Source: JAGMES01 sp023128035 (GTDB taxonomy: Bacteria > Bacillota > Halanaerobiia > DY22613). Taken from it: a DNA stretch of 7,023 bases. Both the position numbers and the translations under genes were made by a program. The notes under the pieces were generated by a model. It was not told the origin of the DNA. It did no database searches and saw nothing but the letters and a program-made list of their open reading frames with translations. Location of the stretch: positions 1-7,023 of the forward strand of contig DAOVRZ010000167.1 in the NCBI GenBank assembly GCA_030627905.1, given 5' to 3'. Of the stretch, positions 1 to 5,033 are shown piece by piece (position 1 is the stretch's first letter; each line of letters begins with the position of its first letter).

Positions 1-130
1 AAAATTTAAAAATTCTCAAAAAAAAATGGTGCATTCTTTTTTAATAAAAATCTCAAAATACAAATTATAAATTTTAACAATTATGTAAAGATGAATTTTT
101 CTGTTTTATTGATCGAATAATATTTTACTC
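1..130. other. AT-rich segment with no recognisable gene
   Basis: This stretch is mostly A and T with stops in all frames. It directly precedes the broken permease, so a deletion or rearrangement junction probably lies near 125-135. I see no transposon end or terminator here. Confidence 0.5.
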
Positions 131-598
131 GTTAGAGCTGTACCGACTAATGCAGTCTTGACAAGTACTTTTTTTCTCTATATTGGCGTAGGAGTATATT
201 ATATTTCACCTGAAAGTGCCTTTCTTTATATAACTGGGATTTCAGCGTTTGGTTTTATGTTAATATGGATGCTTATCTCTCTATCCCATATTTATTATCG
301 ACCTATTTTACTTAATAGAAAGCAAGGTGACTTAGAATTTAAAATGCCAGGATATCCATATACATCCTGGATAGCTGTCATCTTGTTAGCAGGAATTATT
401 GTAGCACTTTGGTTTATTCCTGAACAAAGGATAGGAATCTATTCAGGTGTAGGATGGTTATCGTTGATCTCTTTATATTATTTCATTGCAGGACGTTCCA
501 GAGTGAAATTTAAACAACCTGATGAGTTGCGACATATAGAATTAGCTTCATTTTTTGGAGGATTTCCAGTTAAGGAATATAAGAGGAAGAAAAAGTGA
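131..598 (+). pseudogene. C-terminal fragment of an APC/AAT-family amino-acid permease
   Basis: The frame is open from 113 to the TGA at 596-598. Recognisable homology begins near 131-140 with the stretch PTNAVLTSTFFLYIGVGV. In amino-acid permeases of the AAT group (the GabP/RocE-like proteins) this is the segment before the last four membrane helices. Helices are visible at roughly 165-220, 235-290, 365-415 and 445-490. The loop with SHIYYRPIL after the second helix is typical of the family, and the tail is short and basic. Family members are about 450-500 residues, so roughly the first 300 are missing. An in-frame stop at 110-112 and AT-rich noncoding sequence come immediately upstream. The first possible start is a TTG at 158, which has no ribosome binding site and would cut into the conserved part. 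I therefore call it a 5'-truncated pseudogene, probably not expressed. The family call rests on remembered motifs. Confidence 0.72.
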
Positions 599-602
599 AC
601 TC

Positions 603-657
603 GTTCAGCTAAAGCTGAACATCGGGGCTTCAGTGGGGGATTCTACCCACACTGAAG
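603..657 (+). repeat. Two adjacent hairpins, probable IS200/IS605-type end remnant
   Basis: GTTCAGCTAAAGCTGAAC at 603-620 is a perfect inverted repeat with 8-bp arms and an AA loop. It is followed by CTTCAGTG (628-635) pairing with CACTGAAG (650-657), and the stem continues with GGG (636-638) against CCC (646-648). Neither hairpin is followed by a T run, so they are not ordinary terminators. Closely spaced GC-rich imperfect hairpins just 3' of a gene are typical of the single-strand-recognised ends of IS200/IS605 elements and of the RNA encoded over those ends. No transposase or tnpB reading frame remains next to them. The hairpins are seen directly, while the mobile-element origin is inferred. 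Confidence 0.45.
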
Positions 658-673
658 ATTAAAACAATTTTTT

Positions 674-713
674 CCACTTATAGAAGTGGAGGTCTTATTT
701 CAAAAAATAAATT
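674..713 (+). repeat. Dispersed repeat, copy 1 (half of the palindrome at 4401-4462)
   Basis: The hairpin CCACTT-ATAG-AAGTGG (674-689) followed by GGTCTTA (691-697), TCAAAA (700-705) and ATAAATT (707-713) matches 4424-4463 at 36 of 40 positions. Only the central 6-bp stem is palindromic here. The sequence left of it does not match the long left arm of copy 2. The copy directly follows the hairpins at 603-657 and lies about 85 bp upstream of the DUF362 start. It is probably the outer end of a mobile-element remnant. Confidence 0.7.
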
Positions 714-785
714 TGATCTAAAAGCAGGAATCTCTCTTTCAAAATGGAATTAAGATAAATGCTAATTTGGTTTTACTTAGAGAAA

Positions 786-790
786 GGGAG
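786..790 (+). promoter_or_regulatory. Ribosome binding site deciding the DUF362 start
   Basis: GGGAG lies 8 nt before the ATG at 799 but only 2 nt before the ATG at 793. The spacing favours 799 as the true start. Confidence 0.6.
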
Positions 791-798
791 TAATGAGG

Positions 799-1959
799 AT
801 GAATTTGCGGGATAATCGTGTTATGGTTTTACGTTGTGAACGTTATGAGGTAAATAGAATAAAAAACCTTCTTCAAGAAGGGTTAATGCCTTGGGGTGGA
901 ATTGAGGGTTTTGTAAAATCTGGTCAAAAAGTACTTTTAAAGGCTAATCTATTGATGGCTAAAAAACCAGAGGAAGTAACAACTACCCATCCAGCAGTCG
1001 TTCATGCTATTGTAGAGATGATAGAAGAAATTGGAGCAAAGGCGACAATTGGAGACAGCCCAGGTGGTCCATTTAGACGCGCAATGTTGCAGCATGTTTA
1101 TCGACGGACAGGAATGGAAGCTATAGCTGAAACAACTTATGCAGAATTAAATTGGAATTTTGATCAAATAAAGCGTCCTTTTTCAGAAGGTAAAATTTTA
1201 AAATCGATCACTATTGGAAAATATATAGATGATGCTGACGTAATTATCAATCTTCCTAAGCTTAAGAGCCATGGAATGACCAAAATGAGTGGAGGCGTAA
1301 AAAATCTTTATGGTGCTATCCCTGGATTATTAAAAGCTGAATATCATCTTAATATGCCTAATATTGATGATTTTGCTAATATGTTGATAGATATTGCTCT
1401 ATGTGTTGCACCACAATTAACCATTTTAGATGGAATTGTAGGAATGGATGGAGAAGGACCTTCAGCAGGTGATCCAGTTCAGTTAAATACGCTGATGATC
1501 AGTCCTAATCCTTTTGCACTAGATGTGGCAATAGCAGAGTTAGTAGGAATTAAGTCAGATAAGATTCCTTTGATTAAAAATGCCAAAGAAAGGGATTTAC
1601 CTTTTGAATTGAAAGATATTAAACTATTAGGAGAGCCATTAAAGGATCTTCGTCCAAAAAAATTTACTGCTCCTACTATTGATTATACTGCAAAATTATT
1701 GGAGAGAAGATTACCAGAGCCTGTAGCTCGATTTGTAACCAGACTTTTGCGGCCTAAGCCTGTATTTGATCCAGAAATTTGTGTACAATGTGGAGATTGT
1801 ATCAGAAGTTGCCCTCCTAAGGTGATTCAAAAGATAGAAAAGGGTGTAGAAGCAGATTTGGATAAATGTATACGTTGTTTCTGTTGTCAAGAACTTTGCC
1901 CAAAACAGGCGGTAAATATTAAGCGGCCTTTGTTAGGAAAGGTTTTGTTTAGGAAATAG
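799..1959 (+). CDS. DUF362 domain protein with C-terminal 2x[4Fe-4S] ferredoxin domain
   Basis: An intact protein of 386 residues, or 388 if the ATG at 793 is used. The DUF362 domain fills about residues 5-265. Characteristic stretches are KVLLKANLL near 47, TTTHP near 62, IGDSPGGP near 87, and the conserved INLPKLKSHGMTKMSGGVKN around 151-170, all followed by an ILDGIVGMDGEGP segment. The C-terminus carries two 4Fe-4S motifs. The first is CVQCGDCIRSCP, with its first Cys about residue 328. The second is CIRCFCCQELCP, with its first Cys about residue 357. Both have the full CxxCxxCxxxCP pattern. There is no signal peptide or membrane helix, so it is probably cytosolic. DUF362 proteins with this ferredoxin tail are common in anaerobes. 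A redox role is likely from the clusters, but the substrate is unknown. It is transcribed alone, ending at the terminator at 2003-2033. Confidence 0.92.
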   Translation: MNLRDNRVMVLRCERYEVNRIKNLLQEGLMPWGGIEGFVKSGQKVLLKANLLMAKKPEEVTTTHPAVVHAIVEMIEEIGAKATIGDSPGGPFRRAMLQHVYRRTGMEAIAETTYAELNWNFDQIKRPFSEGKILKSITIGKYIDDADVIINLPKLKSHGMTKMSGGVKNLYGAIPGLLKAEYHLNMPNIDDFANMLIDIALCVAPQLTILDGIVGMDGEGPSAGDPVQLNTLMISPNPFALDVAIAELVGIKSDKIPLIKNAKERDLPFELKDIKLLGEPLKDLRPKKFTAPTIDYTAKLLERRLPEPVARFVTRLLRPKPVFDPEICVQCGDCIRSCPPKVIQKIEKGVEADLDKCIRCFCCQELCPKQAVNIKRPLLGKVLFRK

Positions 1960-2002
1960 ATTTCGTAGTCGAAAGTTGAGCGATAAAAATTAATGTAATA
2001 TA

Positions 2003-2033
2003 AAACAGACCGAATGCTAAACGGTCTGTTTTT
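2003..2033 (+). terminator. Rho-independent terminator of the DUF362 gene
   Basis: AAACAGACCG (2003-2012) pairs perfectly with CGGTCTGTTT (2022-2031) around a 9-nt loop. A T run covers 2029-2033. It lies 43 bp after the stop codon. Confidence 0.9.
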
Positions 2034-2036
2034 AAG

Positions 2037-2291
2037 TTGAACTCTCTTTTTGTAAGACTTTTGGACATATGTCCTATTGTTTTGCCTTTTAATATGTTAT
2101 ACATGAATGGGATAACCAGTTTAGGTGCGAGTTATGCTGTAGCAATTATACTTGTTACACAGATTGTAGTCAGCTTTGTGATTAATAAGTTTGGCTTTTT
2201 TGGAGAAAGTGTGATTCAGTTTTCTGTTGCTAAATATGTAGGATTGATTATTATGACGATTGGGATGCTTATCTATCAACTTATGGGTTGA
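2037..2291 (+). pseudogene. C-terminal fragment of a YdcZ/DUF606-type DMT transporter
   Basis: The open frame of 84 codons looks like the last two to three helices of a DUF606 (YdcZ) small membrane protein of the drug/metabolite transporter superfamily. The helix GASYAVAIILVTQIVVSFVI is followed by the loop NKFGFFG and then the final helix VGLIIMTIGMLIYQ. In intact members this corresponds to the family pattern of a helix ending in Q-hydrophobic-S, then D/N-HFG-hydrophobic-FG, then the last helix. Intact proteins are about 140-150 residues, so the N-terminal half is absent. The only upstream start (TTG 2037) sits right behind the T run of the preceding terminator, and ATG 2094 has no ribosome binding site. 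I see no credible start and treat it as a decayed gene. A very short expressed membrane peptide cannot be excluded. Confidence 0.6.
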
Positions 2292-2354
2292 TTTTAAAAC
2301 CAATTTAACAGTCTGCATTCTGTCTTTTTAATTGTCGTAATACTTAATCTCCAT

Positions 2355-2397
2355 TAAAAAAGGGTCTTAAACCACTGGTTTAAGACCCTTACTATAT
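2355..2397 (-). terminator. Strong terminator for the minus-strand ylbJ unit
   Basis: AAGGGTCTTAAACC (2360-2373) pairs perfectly over 14 bp with GGTTTAAGACCCTT (2377-2390) around the loop ACT. Read on the minus strand, the stem is followed by a run of six T (2355-2360), a textbook terminator. On the plus strand the following TTACTATATTTTTT is weaker but may stop leftover plus-strand transcription too. Confidence 0.88.
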
Positions 2398-2409
2398 TTT
2401 TTATGAAAT

Positions 2410-2769
2410 CTAGCTTTCAAATTTTATAACCCTACGCCAGTGATACAAATAAATAGGAAATGCCACTAAAAGAAATGAGATCGAACGACTAAAATCACGA
2501 GCAATTTGATGTCTCTTTTGTTGAGTTTCTCGTTCTTTAATCATCTGTTGTTCTTCTTCAACCCATTGTTGAATTTTTTGGTTGTCACTAATATCTGACT
2601 CAAGCACTTTTGGATTTTTAAGCAACTCTATTTTTGATGGTGTATATGGCGGATATGGGAAAAACATATCTGCAATGGTGTTAACAAGACCAGTTATTGC
2701 AAAGATACACATGATCAAAGTTACAAAACAGACTGCATAATAATAGAACTCACGAATTTTAAAAGACAT
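2410..2769 (-). CDS. Small two-helix membrane protein, function unknown
   Basis: A 119-residue protein with an excellent ribosome binding site (GGAGGTG, 6 nt before the ATG at 2769). It has a hydrophobic helix at about residues 9-29, then the Pro/Tyr-rich stretch FFPYPPYTP (36-44). A charged, Gln/Glu-rich segment at about 62-92 is probably a short coiled coil. A second helix spans about 95-109, and the C-terminus is basic (WRRVIKF). The basic N-terminus followed by helix 1 suggests the middle region lies outside the cytoplasm if both helices span the membrane. Aromatic REFYYYAV followed by a Leu/Ile/Gly-rich helix loosely recalls the DUF5671-type membrane helix, but I would not assign it. The gene is 73 bp downstream of ylbJ with no terminator between them, so the two are probably co-transcribed. 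That hints at, but does not prove, a sporulation-time role. Confidence 0.8.
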   Translation of the reverse strand: MSFKIREFYYYAVCFVTLIMCIFAITGLVNTIADMFFPYPPYTPSKIELLKNPKVLESDISDNQKIQQWVEEEQQMIKERETQQKRHQIARDFSRSISFLLVAFPIYLYHWRRVIKFES

Positions 2770-2842
2770 TTTGTCACCTCCAGTGTTATATATTCGTGAT
2801 CTTTTAATTTAATTCCTTTATGTAAATTTAGGAAAGAAAAAT

Positions 2843-4090
2843 TTACTCCTTGTATCTAAAAACAATAATTCGTATTCGTTGAATAAATGCCAGCGCAAGG
2901 GAAGTAATCAACATCAATCCCATAATTAACAGAAAATTGTTGAAAAGATAAAAGAAACGATCAACGAAACCTAAAGTGAAAACAGATTGACTAAAGATTA
3001 CTGGTAAATTTACTGGGATTAGAGTAGTAACTGCAGGACTTAAAAAGATGAAAGTAGCCAATGCAGCTATTACTGCATGGATCATACGGGCAAAGATATA
3101 TGGTTTTACTCTGATATCTGTACCATTAACCATTGTTGCAACCTGAGCATGAACAGAGAGACCAGACCAAGCGATAATAGCACTACAGATGGCAACTCTT
3201 TGGAAAAGGGGAGCCGCTGCTTGAGCAGAGAGACTTGCACCATTGGTAATTTCAAATATACCACTTATGATCGGTAGAACCATAGATTTAGCGACTCCAA
3301 AAGGAGCCAGGAAGAAAAGAATGATTTTGGTTAAAATATCAACTAAGCCAATGGCTATAAAAATTTGAGTAATAACAGAGAACAAAATAATAAATCCACC
3401 GATTAAGAGAAGAGTGTTTACCGAGTCTTTTATTGAATCACCAAATAATTCCCCCAAAGAACGTCCATCATTCTCTCTTGCTTCGAATAGATCGTGAATA
3501 GCAAAAGCGAAGATATTACCTTTTCGACGAGGAACATCTTTAATTTCTAGATTTTTTTCTTCTTTTCTACCATAAAACCGCATAATTAGTCCAAGGGCAA
3601 TACTTGATAAATAATGAGCACCTGCTAAAACAAATCCAAGAGTTGCATTATGAAAAAATCCTACCGCAACAGCTCCAACCATAAATAATGGATCTGCAGT
3701 ATTTGTAAAGCAAATCAATCTTTCACCTTCTATCTTACTACAAAGATTTTTTCTTCTTAATTCTCCAGTAATTTTCGCTCCGATAGGATATCCAGATGCT
3801 AGACCCATTGCCATGGCAAAAGCTCCAACCCCGGGAACTCTGAAAAGTGGTTTCATCAACGGTTCTAATAGAGCTCCCATAGCGTGAACAACTCCAAGTC
3901 CCATTAATAATTCTGCTAAAATAAAGAAAGGCAATAATGCCGGGAATACTATCTCCCACCAGAGTTTAAGTCCTGAAACTGCGGCGTCGAAGGCTCTCTC
4001 GGAGTAAAATACAACACAGATTGTGATAAATACAGCTATAGCTGCCATAAACAACCATTGTCTTTGTTGCTTCTTTATTTTCATCACCAT
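2843..4090 (-). CDS. ylbJ: Sporulation integral membrane protein YlbJ (SpoVV)
   Basis: The protein has 415 residues, close to the roughly 408 of B. subtilis YlbJ, and appears full length. It is a polytopic membrane protein with a nucleoside-transporter-gate (Gate) fold. Helix 1 lies at about residues 12-29. The conserved PALLPFFILAEL stretch is near 50-61, GLASGYPIGAKITGELRR at 96-113 and FTNTADPLFMVGAVA at 128-142. A second gate-like half follows around residues 220-330, and the last helix is near 385-405. The start ATG at 4090 lies 5 nt after AGGAGG. In B. subtilis, YlbJ (renamed SpoVV) is made in the mother cell under sigma-E. There it moves dipicolinic acid across the outer forespore membrane, upstream of the SpoVA channel, and is needed for spore resistance. 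I could not find a convincing sigma-E promoter in the upstream 100 bases. The gene implies an endospore-forming host. Confidence 0.95.
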   Translation of the reverse strand: MVMKIKKQQRQWLFMAAIAVFITICVVFYSERAFDAAVSGLKLWWEIVFPALLPFFILAELLMGLGVVHAMGALLEPLMKPLFRVPGVGAFAMAMGLASGYPIGAKITGELRRKNLCSKIEGERLICFTNTADPLFMVGAVAVGFFHNATLGFVLAGAHYLSSIALGLIMRFYGRKEEKNLEIKDVPRRKGNIFAFAIHDLFEARENDGRSLGELFGDSIKDSVNTLLLIGGFIILFSVITQIFIAIGLVDILTKIILFFLAPFGVAKSMVLPIISGIFEITNGASLSAQAAAPLFQRVAICSAIIAWSGLSVHAQVATMVNGTDIRVKPYIFARMIHAVIAALATFIFLSPAVTTLIPVNLPVIFSQSVFTLGFVDRFFYLFNNFLLIMGLMLITSLALAFIQRIRIIVFRYKE

Positions 4091-4096
4091 TCCTTC
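4091..4096 (-). promoter_or_regulatory. ylbJ start context
   Basis: The minus strand reads AGGAGGAAGGA and then ATGGTGATG. The first ATG (4090) is 5 nt from AGGAGG and the second (4084) is 11 nt away. The first is the better choice. Confidence 0.55.
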
Positions 4097-4199
4097 CTCC
4101 TATCCAAAATTCGATGACTATATAATAGATATTTTTTTGAAAGAAGGATTATTCATAAATTACCCATAAAGTAATGAGTATAATGGAATAGCAATATAG

Positions 4200-4400
4200 G
4201 ATTTACATATTAAGAGATTAACCCATCTATTCGAGTGGAAACCAAGACTGAAAAAAGGAGCTTTCTCAATTGGTGACTTAGCTTGAAGACGAGCCTGATC
4301 GGTGGTAGTTATGAGAAACGGACAAGCATGGCAGAGAGTTGGAAGTAGAACCAGTAGTGTATTTAGAGGACGTCATTCCCTAGCCTTAAGGTGATTTTTC
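4200..4400 (+). mobile_element. Probable decayed 3' end of an IS200/IS605 (tnpB-type) element
   Basis: No intact gene occupies 4091-4460. From about 4237 one frame reads VETKTEKRSFLNW, stop, then LSLKTSLIGGSYEKRTSMAE, stop. This resembles the poorly conserved tail of tnpB (OrfB) proteins, whose C-terminal codons overlap the right end and its guide-RNA region. CCTTAAGG at 4384-4391 and the large palindrome at 4401-4462 follow, in the arrangement expected at such an end. In-frame stops show that it cannot make protein. The tnpA and the body of tnpB are absent. The assignment is from pattern resemblance only; the alternative is unrelated noncoding DNA. Confidence 0.38.
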
Positions 4401-4462
4401 ATTTATCTTTTGAGTTAAGACCCCCACTTATAGAAGTGGGGGTCTTAACTCAAAAGATAAAT
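4401..4462. repeat. 62-bp perfect palindrome (29-bp arms, 4-nt loop), repeat copy 2
   Basis: Positions 4401-4429 and 4434-4462 are exact reverse complements, with ATAG (4430-4433) as the loop. The stem core is GACCCCCACTT paired with AAGTGGGGGTC. There is no T run on either side, so it is not a standard terminator despite its strength. The right part (4424-4463) is a second copy of 674-713, where the long left arm is lacking. It lies where the start of the adjacent secreted-protein gene should be. Confidence 0.93.
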
Positions 4463-4464
4463 TA

Positions 4465-4772
4465 TTAATAATATTGTTTTTGATTGTATTCTTAGCACCT
4501 TGTACATATGCAAAAATGTATCTGCAACAGTTATAGATTTTAGTGGCTCAGTTACTGGGACTTTGTATTGCCACAATTATGGTCCAAGTAGTTTAGATGC
4601 TATTAGCGGAACTCTTAATGTATATGAAGAACAAGAAGATGGCACTTATATGAGGCATGGTTCTAAACGTTTTAGTGATACATTTTTACCAATAGGTTCA
4701 ACAAATCTAACTTATTATTATAAAGTCTATTATGGTGCTAGGTTAGCTTACCTCACCTCACTACTCGTAACT
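4465..4772 (+). pseudogene. 5' part of a small secreted protein gene, broken by the IS
   Basis: The frame beginning near 4500 runs to a stop at 4776-4778, but its last two codons (GAG TAG) belong to the insertion sequence. The visible product has stretches such as SGSVTGTLYCHNYGPSSLD and TLNVYEEQEDGTYMRHGS, then a YYYKVYYGARLAYLTSLLVT segment. This is rich in Ser/Thr/Tyr/Gly and reads like a secreted beta-sandwich protein. I recognise no family with certainty. The frame has no good start. In the frame one base over, 4462-4512 encodes LLIILFLIVFLAPCTYA, a convincing signal peptide ending in an A-x-A-like site. A single missing A in the five-A run (4512-4516) would join signal peptide and mature protein. 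Upstream of the signal peptide is the palindrome and no start codon. I infer a gene with three lesions: lost start, frameshift and IS insertion. Confidence 0.6.
4766..4772. repeat. Target site duplication, left copy (CGTAACT)
   Basis: CGTAACT directly abuts the outer edge of the left inverted repeat and recurs at 6739-6745 at the outer edge of the right one. A 7-bp duplication marks a recent, complete transposition event. Confidence 0.92.
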
Positions 4773-4788
4773 GAGTAGATTCGAAAAA
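4773..4788 (+). repeat. Left terminal inverted repeat of the IS
   Basis: GAGTAGATTCGAAAAA is identical to the reverse complement of 6723-6738. The match ends exactly after 16 bp. Confidence 0.94.
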
Positions 4789-4789
4789 T

Positions 4790-4823
4790 CATGAAGCCTT
4801 AAAATAACAGGCTTCATTTTTTT
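4790..4823 (+). terminator. Rho-independent terminator just inside the left IS end
   Basis: ATGAAGCCT (4791-4799) pairs with AGGCTTCAT (4809-4817) and a run of seven T follows (4817-4823). It starts two bases inside the IS from the left repeat, so it belongs to the element. It would stop transcripts entering from the target gene before they reach the transposase. Confidence 0.88.
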
Positions 4824-4957
4824 ATATTTCTTTGGTTCACCTCAAAAGTAATTTGAGTAAAAAAGTAGTTTAAGTAGAATTTGTATGCTTTAACGAGGAA
4901 ATAAAAGCTATTTGAACTTAATCTTTACAAATTAGCTCAAATGCGTAATTTTAGGAC

Positions 4958-4984
4958 TTGGCATTTGGCAGCAAATGGTAAAAT
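4958..4984 (+). promoter_or_regulatory. Possible transposase promoter
   Basis: TTGGCA (4958-4963) and TAAAAT (4979-4984) are separated by 15 bp. An alternative is TTTACA (4924-4929) with TAATTT (4946-4951), spacing 16. Neither is a close match, and the evidence is weak. Confidence 0.3.
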
Positions 4985-4990
4985 TGTGTT

Positions 4991-5007
4991 TTGGAAGCAT
5001 CTTCCAA
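4991..5007 (+). promoter_or_regulatory. Hairpin 10 bp before the transposase ribosome binding site
   Basis: TTGGAAG (4991-4997) pairs perfectly with CTTCCAA (5001-5007) around the loop CAT. If transcription starts near 4991, it would form the 5' end of the mRNA. It could otherwise modulate access to the AAGGAG at 5018-5023. The hairpin is seen; its function is inferred. Confidence 0.45.
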
Positions 5008-5017
5008 ATATAACTCG

Positions 5018-5023
5018 AAGGAG
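5018..5023 (+). promoter_or_regulatory. Ribosome binding site setting the transposase start
   Basis: AAGGAG lies 10 nt before ATG 5034. The in-frame ATG at 4941 has no such site, and the 31 residues it would add do not look like protein-coding sequence of the family. Confidence 0.72.
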
Positions 5024-5033
5024 CAATCTTACC

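Noticed and set aside
599..714. CRISPR repeats or a riboswitch before the DUF362 gene
   Set aside because: The hairpins are not regularly repeated with spacers, and I could not match them to any riboswitch class; the nearest repeat is the mobile-element-like copy at 4424.
2121..2318. Minus-strand frame of 65 codons opposite the YdcZ fragment
   Set aside because: The plus strand matches a membrane-protein family there; the minus frame is low-complexity with no ribosome binding site.
3077..3959. Short frames on both strands within ylbJ
   Set aside because: They overlap a clearly conserved gene and have no independent support.
4401..4462. Palindrome as a rho-independent terminator
   Set aside because: No T run follows the stem on either strand, and the arms are far longer than needed.
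4500..4778. A complete 92-residue gene starting at TTG 4500
   Set aside because: The stop is inside the IS terminal repeat, TTG 4500 has no ribosome binding site, and the frame continues past the IS after excision.
4941..5033. N-terminal extension of the transposase from ATG 4941
   Set aside because: It has no ribosome binding site, the extra 31 residues do not resemble the family, and AAGGAG lies correctly before ATG 5034.
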